Positions 44,948 to 53,421 of a stretch of DNA of 62,537 nt are shown here, in pieces. A program made the translations under genes and the position numbers. Under the pieces are notes generated by a model. It had not been told where the DNA came from and searched no databases. It saw only the letters and a list, made by a program, of their open reading frames with translations. How positions within the stretch are numbered: the stretch's first letter is position 1; each line of letters opens with the position of its first letter. Origin of the DNA: Paraburkholderia sp. LEh10 (lineage in GTDB: Bacteria > Pseudomonadota > Gammaproteobacteria > Burkholderiales > Burkholderiaceae); assembly GCF_017814945.1 (NCBI RefSeq), contig NZ_JAGIPX010000051.1, positions 1 through 62,537 on the forward strand. Direction: 5' to 3'.

Positions 44948-46121
44948 GATTTTGCGCAAGTTCAACTGTTTAGGAACCCGGATCCGGGCCCGCATAAAGA
45001 TAACATTGCCGACGAGCGTTCTTTTGCGAGCCGAATTCGATTGGTTCGGACCTCCGTTGCTTCTTTGGCGGAACTCTTGATAATCGCTATGCGCCGCGGT
45101 ATGGATATCGTTCAAGAGGAATGGCTCGCTACGCCCGTATTTGGTCAGTCGCCCTATCGTATAGGTCTTTCTATGACGCAATCTTTTGAATTGAGTCGGA
45201 GGGGGCCTTAATTCTGGGTGCCGCGAATCATCTATTCGACGGTCGGGGCACGCGTATTGCACTGCGCTGAACTTCTCAGTATGGTCATTTACCATCCATG
45301 CATCACACTGGGCCGTGTCTGTTGACAGTTTGACGTTGCGACATGAGCTTCGGCGCTTCCTGCCCCTGCCTATCAGTTTCCCACCGGGCAAGGTCACTGT
45401 TGATATTAGCAAGTTCTGAGTTTGTTGCGTCGGCGCATACGTATGTGCCGATATACTTCGGTATGTTCTACTTGGACTTGGACGTCTTTGCGGAATGCGC
45501 CCATAAAACGTTTCGTCCTAGTCTGAATTGTAGAGCGTAATGCAAGTCAAGTTAGTCGAATCACATCGTTACGCTGTAACGATGTGGGAATCCCATTCAA
45601 GCTGCGAGAGTCTTCCCGAAAGTTTGGAACGTACGGCGATATCTCATGCGACTATTATCAAGTGGCGAGCGCGCGGCGCCTGCTGCGGGAGGGCTCTCTC
45701 CGTAGCCGCATCGCACCGCCGGTGCTGATTACGAAAGAGCAACGTTCCGCGTCTGCAGCGAATTGCTGTAGCGTATCTGCGAACTGTTTCACGTCGAAGA
45801 CGTCGTGCTGGACGCGGTCACGGACCGCGACGGGCGAAGAGCCGGCCGGTCTTTTGGACCTAGGCGGTATGATTCGCACAGCCGGCGCCACCTTCGCGCG
45901 ATGGTCGGCTGATTCAGCCGAGCATTCCGACCTGGTGTCGTGACCGTCAGAGAACGACGCAGACGTAGGGAGGGGACTTGATTGCAGCGCCGGTGACGGC
46001 AAATGGGTGCAATATATGACGGACTTCTACAGGCAGACTGCCCGTAAGAGGTAAGGGGCAGCATCAGGCGTTTGAGCCGAAGCGGTGCTGGCGGGTGATG
46101 TGTCTTCTTCCGTGAGTCGAA
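44948..46121. other. Long intergenic region containing palindrome site 5
   Basis: Nearly 1.2 kb without a recognised gene. It carries the best GTTAC-N3-GTAAC palindrome (45562-45586) and a second perfect palindrome, CATACGTATG (45436-45445). A minus-strand frame at 45658-46002 with a protein-like stretch (HDVFDVKQFADTLQQFAADA) and an overlapping plus-strand frame (LLDLGGMIRTAGATFARW) hint at an uncharacterised or decayed gene; I cannot decide which strand. Confidence 0.4.
45562..45586. promoter_or_regulatory. Palindrome GTTAC-N3-GTAAC, site 5 (longest arms)
   Basis: Perfect 11-base arms (CACATCGTTAC and its complement) around GCT, 25 bases in all. On the minus strand a possible -10 (TACAAT, 45532-45527) lies 35 bases away with no good -35, as in activator-dependent promoters. 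The nearest certain gene in that direction is the TetR-kinase-regulator operon, about 600 bases on. Confidence 0.6.
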
Positions 46122-46124
46122 TTG

Positions 46125-47135
46125 ATGCTTCGAGAACTGATCGCTGAGTACGGTTTGCCGCTGGTTTTTCTGAATGTACTGCTTGAGTCGCTTGGTTTGC
46201 CAGTGCCGGCGATGCCGGCGCTTTTACTAACCGGCGTAATCACCTCGTTGGTAGGCGGCCATGAGAACGTTTGGTCGATTAGGCTATCCCTGTTTAATGT
46301 GGTGGTCGTTGCAACGAGTTCTGCTCTCGTGGGTGACTTGTTGTGGTTTTGGCTGGGGCGACGTTATGGGAGCCGCGTACTGGGATTCCTATGCAGCATG
46401 TCGATATCGCGGGACAGTTGTGTGAGCAAGAGCGGCGAGCTTTTTGGAAAGTTCGGCGTTCGTGTGCTTGTCGTAACCAAATTTTTTCCGGGCCTCTCTA
46501 CGCTCGCGGTCCCGTTGGCCGGTGCGATGGGCGTATCTCTCATCGATTTTCTCTTTTACGATGCCGTCGGGGCTGCACTATGGGCGACCGTCGGGGTAGC
46601 TCTCGGCTCGGTGTTTGCTGATACCGTAGAACCGATTCTTAACGTCCTCGACTGGTTGGGTTTTGGGACCGCGATTATTGCCGCGATTTCTCTGGTTATT
46701 TACGTAGGTATCCGATGGCGACACCGAGCGACCCTGCTCAGGCGTTTGCGCATGCCTCGGGTCGACGCTGTGCAGCTTGATGCGCTGCTGACACAAGAGC
46801 CTCCGCCTTGCATCATAGATGCGCGACGGGGGCTGAGGCGACAGAGCGACCCTGTGCGGATCCCAGGCGCGATTGTGCTTGACCAATGTGCATCGGTAGC
46901 GCAGCTTGACGGATTGGACAGGAGCAGGAAATTTGTCGTTTACTGCGACTGTCCAAACGAAGTGAGTGCGGCATTAGTCGCGGAGCAAATGAAGACGGAA
47001 GGGTACAGCCAAGTGTTTCCTCTCGCCGGAGGACTCGAAGCATGGCGGGCTTCCGGCTTCGCCCTTGAACCGCTCTTGCTTGACGAGGCGACGCGAGAAG
47101 CGGTGGACAAGATTCATGTCCGATCCGCATCATGA
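46125..47135 (+). CDS. DedA-family membrane protein fused to a rhodanese domain
   Basis: About 336 residues from ATG 46125. Residues 1-200 are a DedA/SNARE-associated-type membrane domain: YGLPLVFLNVLLESLGLPVP, GDLLWFWLGRRYGSRVLGF and TKFFPGLSTLAVPLAGAMG, with the conserved arginine/glycine turns. The last 110 residues are a rhodanese-like domain (CIIDARRGLRRQ, VVYCDCPNEVSA, VFPLAGGLEAWRASGF), with the catalytic cysteine in YCDCP. DedA proteins act in lipid flipping and proton-motive-force maintenance; the attached rhodanese suggests sulfur or thiol handling on the cytoplasmic side (inference). Confidence 0.88.
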   Translation: MLRELIAEYGLPLVFLNVLLESLGLPVPAMPALLLTGVITSLVGGHENVWSIRLSLFNVVVVATSSALVGDLLWFWLGRRYGSRVLGFLCSMSISRDSCVSKSGELFGKFGVRVLVVTKFFPGLSTLAVPLAGAMGVSLIDFLFYDAVGAALWATVGVALGSVFADTVEPILNVLDWLGFGTAIIAAISLVIYVGIRWRHRATLLRRLRMPRVDAVQLDALLTQEPPPCIIDARRGLRRQSDPVRIPGAIVLDQCASVAQLDGLDRSRKFVVYCDCPNEVSAALVAEQMKTEGYSQVFPLAGGLEAWRASGFALEPLLLDEATREAVDKIHVRSAS

Positions 47136-47182
47136 GAAGTGGGGCGGGTTCATACTCAGCGCCTGACGTGTGCCATTGCGCG

Positions 47183-47869
47183 TCAAAGCTGGGAGATCAG
47201 CGCCGCAATGACGACGGAGCAAAGAAATAGCGACAGTGCTCGACTTGCGGAGATCATCGTTGGCTTACGAAGACCGGCTGGTAGATACTGTATCCCGGTT
47301 GCCATCGGTCGAACCAGATCTTGTCGCTTCACGATCCGATACAGGGCAATAACTGCTATGTGGATAGTGACAAACGTCATCAAAATCTTGAACAGTAACC
47401 CATGCAAAGATACGAACATATTTGAGGTATCGCCGGAGAAGATACCGAAAAGCGGTCCTACCCGGGCCACGTCGTTATAGGCATATAGTCCGGTCAATAC
47501 CTGCATAGACAGTACTAGGATGAGCGCAATAACCATCCATCCGCCGCCGGGCGTGTGTCCGACGTACGTCGAGCCAGCGTTGGAAAAGAAGCGACGCACG
47601 TAGACCAGCGCGCCCGAGGGGCGTACGAGAAACCGCCTAAAACGCGCCGTGTCGCTACCCCAAAAACCCAACAGAATCCGGAAGATCAGTAGGGTAAGGG
47701 TTAATTGCCCCAGACGAACGTGCCACGTGATCCAGTTGTACCGGGATGTCACATACGCCGCGATGACGAGACAGACAATCGACCAGTGAAAGATTCTCAC
47801 TGACTGGTCCCACACCCGTACAGGCAGGCGTTTGGTTTCAGGGGAAAGTGACTCTGATGCCTTATCCAA
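47183..47869 (-). CDS. Cytochrome b561-like / di-haem cytochrome b protein
   Basis: A 228-residue membrane protein of the cytochrome b561 / Ni,Fe-hydrogenase cytochrome b type. Four transmembrane helices are visible, with haem-ligand histidines in VRIFHWSIVCLVIAAYV, YNWITWHVRLGQLTLTL, MFVSLHGLLFKILMTFV and VTIHIAVIAL. LLGFWGSDTARF is the family's conserved loop. It moves electrons between the membrane and a periplasmic partner. It is convergent with the DedA-rhodanese gene and alone on its strand. Upstream, at 47978-47989, is a palindrome ATACC-AA-GGTAT. Confidence 0.88.
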   Translation of the reverse strand: MDKASESLSPETKRLPVRVWDQSVRIFHWSIVCLVIAAYVTSRYNWITWHVRLGQLTLTLLIFRILLGFWGSDTARFRRFLVRPSGALVYVRRFFSNAGSTYVGHTPGGGWMVIALILVLSMQVLTGLYAYNDVARVGPLFGIFSGDTSNMFVSLHGLLFKILMTFVTIHIAVIALYRIVKRQDLVRPMATGIQYLPAGLRKPTMISASRALSLFLCSVVIAALISQL

Positions 47870-48376
47870 AATTTACCCTTTTTTGGCAATACAATCGCAG
47901 GAGTTTATGCTGCGAGTGTACGTCGTGCGAGCCGCCTTCCATAAGTATGCCATGCAGATATTTGGTATCGCTGTTTTATACCAAGGTATTGCATTGCATT
48001 TGCTGTGCGCAATAACCTCAGAATTGTCACGAGGAAGAAGCGATGCCTGCCGTCACAATGCGGACACAACATACGGGAAGTTCACTGGATCCTTTCGAGG
48101 CAAGAGATAGGAAAGGTTAAGGGCGGAATTGCGCAGCGAATATACCGACGGATGCGGTGGCGATACGCAGTGAATATTGTAGCGTACCGTCTCCATCGCT
48201 AACATTCCCTCCCAGTGCCGTCAGAGCGGTAATCAACCATGGGTTGCTCTATTAGGGCCGCACACCGGGCATGGAGACCACAGTCAAGCTCGCCTCTCCG
48301 AAGAGGCACAGCGCTTGTGTGATCGGGATCGAGAAAGTTCACTAATTGTGATGTCGACCAACGAAGAAGGTGTCAA
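47870..48376. other. Intergenic region with ATACC-AA-GGTAT palindrome
   Basis: About 500 bases between divergent genes (cytochrome b on minus, DUF3331 on plus). The 12-base perfect palindrome at 47978-47989 lies about 110 bases upstream of the cytochrome gene and may be an operator. No gene supported. Confidence 0.35.
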
Positions 48377-48799
48377 ATGACTCTAGAAGCCCGCGAAGAC
48401 ATTATTGAGAGAGCGTTGCTGTGCCTTTTAGCGCCACAACCGGCTGCAAAAGTAGCGCTTGTTAAAAAGAAGAAATTTCGTCGAACGAAAACCATGCTCT
48501 GCGAGGAGGCGAAGGAAACTCCGAAGAAAGAACGGTCGCCCGCTAGGATTTCGATAATAGAACGGCTTTCATCCGTCACGCTTAGTATTTGCTGGAGCGA
48601 CTCGACCACGGGGTATTTTGGCGAACAGGTCTGGAGGATCGGTCTTGCACACGGTCGGTCATTCTGCGCGCTGAGTGGTATGCCGATCAAGATCGGCGAT
48701 TCAGTTTTTCGACCATGGGTGAGCGAGACGCGCGCGCCGGCAAACAGTCATCGAATGATCCTTGCGTCGTGCGTACGCATACCGAGCTCACGATGGTGA
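48377..48799 (+). CDS. DUF3331 family protein (second copy)
   Basis: A 140-residue protein. It has a lysine-rich N-terminal extension, then the DUF3331 core: IIERLSSVTLSICWSDSTTG, FGEQVWRIGLAHGRSFCALSG, IKIGDSVFRPW and NSHRMILASCV. The same CALSG and G-D-S/A-V/I pattern is in the copy at 37839-38261, but outside the core the two differ, so they are old paralogues. Function unknown. Confidence 0.82.
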   Translation: MTLEAREDIIERALLCLLAPQPAAKVALVKKKKFRRTKTMLCEEAKETPKKERSPARISIIERLSSVTLSICWSDSTTGYFGEQVWRIGLAHGRSFCALSGMPIKIGDSVFRPWVSETRAPANSHRMILASCVRIPSSRW

Positions 48800-48941
48800 T
48801 CGCGGGGCATTGATCAAAATGACAACGCGTCTTCTTTTGCGCTAGTTGCGGCACAGCTGGTCGCTGTTCTTCGGCACCGCTATATAAGCCAGTTAGGAAG
48901 CCCGGCGCGGGCGTCCCAGGTCATAGAACACCGGAGCAAAC

Positions 48942-49403
48942 ATGTCGGCCACTCGTTCGAGCAGCATAGAGAAACGTCTAGAAAACGTAGCTAGTCGAAT
49001 CAAGTCTTTCCGCAACGAAGAGCTAGGGTTCATCGCTAGTTTGTTGCCCGTAATCCTACGAACCGCGCAGCGCGCGCTTGCGCTCTCTGTTGCAGTATGG
49101 TCAATACTGGAGTTGCCAATCGAGTTGATACTCGTACAATCATCGTCGGAGCGTTTCGCTTCGGCAGCGGGGCGACTAATTTGGGTCGTGTTGGCCCTCG
49201 GGACGATATGCAAGATCCGGTTTGCCAGGGCTATATTTCTTTTCCTGTGTGCGGTCAGTTCGATAGTTGTTGCGCAGGCGCTGCCGATGGCATATGAATC
49301 GTCTCCGCTGGTGTTCAGTGTGCTGGTGGTGGATCTTTTGCTTAAAGTAATGGCGCTTGGGATACCGCTGATCCTTCCTCTTGTCGTTCCACATTCTCGC
49401 TAA
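48942..49403 (+). CDS. Hypothetical integral membrane protein
   Basis: A 153-residue protein with a soluble basic N terminus (RLENVASRIKSFRNEELGF) and four predicted membrane segments: ALALSVAVWSILELPIELIL, LIWVVLALGTICKI, ARAIFLFLCAVSSIVVAQAL and VLVVDLLLKVMALGIPLIL. I do not recognise the family. The membrane pattern and a reasonable start (ggagcaaac before ATG) support a real gene. The following 49404-49820 shows no gene. Confidence 0.6.
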   Translation: MSATRSSSIEKRLENVASRIKSFRNEELGFIASLLPVILRTAQRALALSVAVWSILELPIELILVQSSSERFASAAGRLIWVVLALGTICKIRFARAIFLFLCAVSSIVVAQALPMAYESSPLVFSVLVVDLLLKVMALGIPLILPLVVPHSR

Positions 49404-49820
49404 ACTGAATGTGCCTTAGCTTCGTCGTTCTCCCCGGATTCAGGCCAGGAGTTCTTTACTGTGCGAGGCGCGGGACGGACGACCGTCCATTCCGCAACAC
49501 CACGGCGTCAAGCCATAACAGGTGCGCCGCTGCAGCAATGTCGCGGTGACGATGTGCACATCGGATCCGAAGAATCCATTTCGCGCGGATTTACGCCCGC
49601 CAGTCTCTCAATTCCACGGTGATCTTTTCATCAACCGTAAAGCCTGTTTGCGATCCGCTGATCGACCTGAACGCATCTGAGTTCCGCGCAATCGCTTTTT
49701 GCACTGAGCATGCGCTATGCTCATTTCTCAAGCGCCAGTACGCCGACTTTTGAGAAGTTCCGCGTTTTCGGTTCTGCTTCTATTGCCAGCGTTTCGGTCC
49801 TTCTTTGATTGGCTCGTTGC

Positions 49821-49847
49821 AAAAAAAGAGCCCGCCGATAGGCGGGC
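49821..49847 (-). terminator. Rho-independent terminator
   Basis: On the minus strand the stem GCCCGCC/GGCGGGC with loop TATC is followed by TCTTTTTTT. This is a textbook intrinsic terminator. No protein gene clearly ends here, which is why a small RNA is proposed just upstream on that strand. Confidence 0.85.
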
Positions 49848-49890
49848 AAATTCCTTTCCAGTCCGACGACAGGGGTTGTCGTCAAATTGA
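49821..49890 (-). ncRNA. Candidate small RNA ending at the terminator
   Basis: Read on the minus strand, about 65-70 bases between a weak -10 (GATAAG, 49897-49892) and the terminator would fold into two stem-loops: GACGACA/TGTCGTC with loop ACCCC (49865-49883) and the terminator hairpin. A C-rich exposed loop is typical of trans-acting small RNAs. The GTTAC-N3-GTAAC palindrome at 49925-49939 lies 28 bases upstream of the -10. The 5' end is a guess; a longer transcript from near 50270 is also possible. Confidence 0.4.
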
Positions 49891-49924
49891 GCTTATCACC
49901 GACTTAGACGACCTCGCGATGGTT

Positions 49925-49939
49925 CGTTACGCGGTAACA
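49925..49939. promoter_or_regulatory. Palindrome GTTAC-N3-GTAAC, site 6
   Basis: CGTTAC-GCG-GTAACA. On the plus side a TTGACA begins 9 bases further (49949-49954) but has no good -10. On the minus side it lies upstream of the candidate small RNA. The core GTTACGCGGTAAC is identical to that of site 2. Confidence 0.5.
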
Positions 49940-50064
49940 GATGGCGGATTGACAAGTCCGGTCTGACTTTGTGCTGCGGCGCTGACCGGAGAAAACGCGA
50001 CCCAATCGCTCGTATGTTGCAGGAAGATCCTGAAGTGTCTCCGCTCGCATCAAACACAATTTTT

Positions 50065-50271
50065 TCAATCGACGACTCCTTCTGCGACAAGCTTCTCCCG
50101 TAGGTGGTGAAGTTGTCGTCCCGTTTCATTCGGCGAACGCCGTTGAAAGATCGTAAGCATGTCTTTGCCAGAATCTTTCGTGCTGTTGATTGTCGGATAA
50201 GCAGTCCCACGCTGCCTATGTCTTTCGTTAAGCAAATGGAACTCGTAGCCTAAGAAGAAATACGGCCTCAT
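50065..50271 (-). CDS. Possible small protein (68 residues), unknown
   Basis: A frame from ATG 50271 (MRPYFFLGYEFHLLNERHR) to 50065, ending LREKLVAEGVVD. It is supported only by lying upstream of the minus-strand terminator at 49821-49847; the ribosome-binding site is poor and no family is recognised. It may be chance. Confidence 0.2.
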   Translation of the reverse strand: MRPYFFLGYEFHLLNERHRQRGTAYPTINSTKDSGKDMLTIFQRRSPNETGRQLHHLREKLVAEGVVD

Positions 50272-50528
50272 TCTTCGTTCGTTTCAGGGCGTGCGTGGAT
50301 AGTACGACCGGAATCCTATGCGGCAGTATATATGCTCGATACCCACGCGACATTGCGGCTTAAGGCGCGTCGCCATACCATCAATCGCTAGCGTGACATG
50401 CTGCCTGTCGGGCGGTGGATACGGATACGTCTCGACGGGCAGTAGATTGTCTTGGCTGTTCCAGATTCTCATCCAAGAAAGTCTCCCGAATAGCCAACAT
50501 CGCCGAACAAGCCAACGAGGAGGTTGAA

Positions 50529-50840
50529 ATGAAGTCGTGTCGCCGTGAGTTCATCGTACGAAGCGCTGTAGGGTTGGTGTCGAGCGCTTTCTTTCCGCTC
50601 GTCGCTCATGCAGCGGAGGAACTGTCCGAGACTGACCCGAGCGCAGTCGCACTCGGCTATCGAGTGGATGCGACCAAGGTGGACAAAGCCAAGTTCCCGA
50701 GGTACGCCGCCGGCCAGAACTGTGCGAACTGTCAATTCTACCAAGGCAGTGCATCTTCAAAGACTGCTGCCTGCCCACTGTTCACCGGTAAGACCGTCGA
50801 AGGGGCTGGCTGGTGTAATGGGTACGCGAGAAGAGGGTAA
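50529..50840 (+). CDS. High-potential iron-sulfur protein (HiPIP)
   Basis: The start at ATG 50529 follows gaggaggttgaa, a strong site. A twin-arginine signal (CRREFIVRSAVGLVSSAFF) directs the folded protein to the periplasm. The mature part has four cysteines holding a 4Fe-4S cluster: CANCQF, TAACPLFTGK and GWCNGYARRG. This is the standard HiPIP layout. HiPIPs carry one electron between the bc1 complex or other donors and oxidases or reaction centres. The cytochrome-assembly gene ccsB and the cytochrome P460 gene nearby fit a periplasmic electron chain. Confidence 0.93.
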   Translation: MKSCRREFIVRSAVGLVSSAFFPLVAHAAEELSETDPSAVALGYRVDATKVDKAKFPRYAAGQNCANCQFYQGSASSKTAACPLFTGKTVEGAGWCNGYARRG

Positions 50841-51038
50841 CTTACCGCCGGTTTCCGCGCGCGAATCGCTAGTTCTGCAACAAATTGCGTGTTCGCATTT
50901 CCGTTCTCCGGCGGCGTCGAGCCGAATCGAAGAGGCACTCAGCCGCCCGGGACGTCGCCTGCCCGAAAGCCTGTCTCCGATACACACCACATCAGGGCGC
51001 AAGGCCTACGAGGCATATTTCCAGGATCGAGGTCGAAA

Positions 51039-52244
51039 ATGGACGTGACATCAGATGCTCCGCATCGCCCATCATTGCGTGACGAGAAGGTCGTAATCGC
51101 GCCCTCTTCACGCGTTACGGTCTGGCAACCGAGAATCCCGCCCAAGACGTTGCTTCTTGACGTGCTGTTCGCAGTGACTTTGGTCTGTGGGGCAGCGTTC
51201 GCGCTGGCCAAGTACCACTCACACATGAATTTTTACGACAGACTGGTGCTTGTATGTGCGATTCCTGCCCTTACCACGCTGGGATGGCGTTGGAAGCCGG
51301 CGCGCATGCTAATGGTCGGTATCGCTGGATTATCCCTGTTCGCGATTAACCTGTATGGCGATGCTCTGGGTCGAGCTGATCACGCGTTTTTCCTGAAGTA
51401 CCTTCTATCGAGTCAATCCGCAATTTTGTGGATGAGCGCGCTATTTGTCCTCGCAACCCTGTTCTACTGGATCGCGATGTTTGCTCGCTCGACATCGGCG
51501 GGCGCAATCGCATCGAAGCTCACATGGAGCGCTGTTCTGATGGGTTTTGTCGGAATGATGGTGCGCTGGTACGAGTCCTATCTGATCGGACCAGACATTG
51601 GGCATATTCCCGTTTCGAACCTGTATGAGGTATTCGTACTGTTCAACCTTATCACGGCGCTCTTCTATCTCTATTACGAGAGGCACTACAACACGCATGC
51701 GCTCGGAGCTTTCGTATTGTTGGTAATTAGCGCCGCGGTCGTCTTTATGATGTGGTATTCAATATCGCGAGATGCCCAACAGATTCAGCCGCTTGTCCCG
51801 GCGCTACAGAGCTGGTGGATGAAAATACACGTGCCGGCGAACTTCATCGGATACGGCACTTTCGCTCTATCCGCGATGGTTGCCGTCGCCTACCTGATGA
51901 AAGACAAGGGCATCTTGGGTGATCGCCTCCCGGCGCTCGAAGTACTAGACGATGTGATGTACAAGTCAATTTCTGTCGGATTCACATTTTTTACCATCGC
52001 GACGATTCTCGGTGCGCTATGGGCGGCGGAAGCGTGGGGCGGGTACTGGAGTTGGGACCCCAAGGAGACCTGGGCGCTAATAGTATGGCTGAACTACGCT
52101 GCATGGTTGCATATGCGGCTGCTAAAGGGCCTTCGGGGCAGGCCCGCGGCATGGTGGGCATTGACGGGGTTAGTAGTCACGACATTCGCCTTCATTGGCG
52201 TAAATATGTTTCTTTCGGGTCTGCATAGCTACGGGAAACTGTGA
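51039..52244 (+). CDS. ccsB: Cytochrome c biogenesis protein CcsB/CcsA (System II haem lyase subunit)
   Basis: I take ATG 51039 (MDVTSDAPHRPSLRDEK); the upstream open frame looks non-coding. The 401-residue membrane protein has about eight hydrophobic segments and the tryptophan-rich haem-handling motif WGGYWSWDPKETWALIVWL, with conserved histidines in ERHYNTHALGAF, KIHVPANFIGYG and NMFLSGLHSYGKL. With ResB it delivers haem to CxxCH apocytochromes in the periplasm. No resB gene is next to it, so a partner must be elsewhere. It lies 200 bases after the HiPIP gene. Confidence 0.93.
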   Translation: MDVTSDAPHRPSLRDEKVVIAPSSRVTVWQPRIPPKTLLLDVLFAVTLVCGAAFALAKYHSHMNFYDRLVLVCAIPALTTLGWRWKPARMLMVGIAGLSLFAINLYGDALGRADHAFFLKYLLSSQSAILWMSALFVLATLFYWIAMFARSTSAGAIASKLTWSAVLMGFVGMMVRWYESYLIGPDIGHIPVSNLYEVFVLFNLITALFYLYYERHYNTHALGAFVLLVISAAVVFMMWYSISRDAQQIQPLVPALQSWWMKIHVPANFIGYGTFALSAMVAVAYLMKDKGILGDRLPALEVLDDVMYKSISVGFTFFTIATILGALWAAEAWGGYWSWDPKETWALIVWLNYAAWLHMRLLKGLRGRPAAWWALTGLVVTTFAFIGVNMFLSGLHSYGKL

Positions 52245-52657
52245 AAGTGGTGTGCGCCTTCGTAAGCACTCGCGGTCGACGGGGCGTCCTCTAAACCGGC
52301 GGTCTGCGCGAAGAGGGTTATGCGGCGCCGCCGCGACTCGCTCATGAAGTGTCCAGACGCGCGGACGCTGATGCAGCGTCCGAAGCGTCTTTGCAAGGAT
52401 TTTTGACAGACGCCTTCGTCGCGCCATGTCAGGGCCTTGCTGAGCAGGAAATTCGTGTCAAGTCCATGCGCCTGGCTGCGCAGGACCGCCTCGTAACGAT
52501 GCATCTCTGCAGATCGTCGTTCGCTTTGCAGCTGCCAGAGCGAGCGCAACCCGTTAGGCAGCCCTTCTTCCCGCGGCCGTCCGGGTGATGTTTGCCGGGA
52601 TTGTTCGCGGCGTTGTCGGTCGATGTCCCGTTGCAGGCGGCGGATACCGGCGTTCAC
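52229..52657 (-). pseudogene. TnpB (OrfB) C-terminal remnant
   Basis: The minus-strand frame and its neighbours resemble the middle and end of an IS-encoded TnpB: IRRLQRDIDRQRREQSRQ, EMHRYEAVLRSQAHG, SLQRRFGRCISVRASGHFMS and a following RRR stretch. The RuvC residues and zinc-finger cysteines are not recognisable in one frame. It ends just inside the ccsB 3' end and points away from the IS607 element, so it comes from another, older element. Confidence 0.45.
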
Positions 52658-52824
52658 AATGCCGCCGACCTATCCCTCGGGCTCGAGCGTGTGAAGCATG
52701 CGATTCTTGATCGATGTCTTTCCATCCCGAACGGGTTTTCAGCAGTACGCGCCCAATGCGTACAAATCTGATCATCGCCCGTTTGAAAACGTTCGCTTTA
52801 CGAGAGATCAAAGGGGGATTTCTC

Positions 52825-53421
52825 ATGCGAATGTTATCGATTGGCGAGACTGCGGCTGAACTGGGCGTAGCGGTAGGCACACTACGACGCTGGCATCGGC
52901 AGGGACGATTGATGCCGGCTTGCCGGATTATCGGCGGGCATCGGCGTTACCAACGCGATGCCGTGCGGGCCGCGGCCGGCACTGTGCCTGCTTCAACCGC
53001 AAAGACAATCTGCGACGCCCGTGTTTCCTCGCACGACCAGGCTGAACAGCTGAAGACGCAGGCTTCGCGGCTGCAGAAGCATTGCGTTGAGAGCGGTTCC
53101 GCCGGAGTCGAAGTCATTTCAGACCTTGGAAGCGGATTAAATTATCGCAAGAAAGGACTGCAGCGATTACTGCAGGAAATCCTTCGGGGACGCGTCGCCC
53201 GTCTCGGGCTGGTCACGAAGGACCGGCTGCTGCGCTTTGGCAGCGAGCTGCTATTTCGCATACGCGAATTCTTTCGCGTCGACGTCGTGGCTCTCGAGAG
53301 CGCGCCGGATGCCAGCCGCGAGCAGCAGCTCACCGAAGACCTCGTCGAGATCCTGACCGTTTTTTCGTCCCCTCTGTACGGATCACGTAGCCGCAAGAAT
53401 CTGCGGGTGCTGGCGGTCTGA
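52825..53421 (+). mobile_element. tnpA: IS607-family serine recombinase (TnpA)
   Basis: The start at ATG 52825 has aaggggg ahead. The 198-residue protein begins with a MerR-like helix-turn-helix (SIGETAAELGVAVGTLRRWH, GHRRYQRDAV), then a small serine-recombinase catalytic domain with the nucleophile in DARVSSHDQAEQL, SDLGSGLNYRKKGLQRLL, LVTKDRLLRFG and LTEDLVEILTVFSSPLYGSR. These are the IS607 hallmarks. TnpA cuts and moves the element through a circular intermediate. Its stop overlaps the tnpB start, as in intact IS607 elements. It may still be active in trans even though the partner gene is broken. Confidence 0.9.

Noticed and set aside
44948..45412. Upstream in-frame extension of the TetR gene by about 155 codons
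   Set aside because: The family starts at MPRRREF (44947); the extension has no domain resemblance and would make the protein nearly twice the normal size.
45433..45462. CATACGTATG and ATAC-N4-GTAT elements as a second operator family
   Set aside because: The copies at 31297, 31943, 45436 and 45455 differ too much in spacing to be called one motif by eye; they are noted but not claimed.
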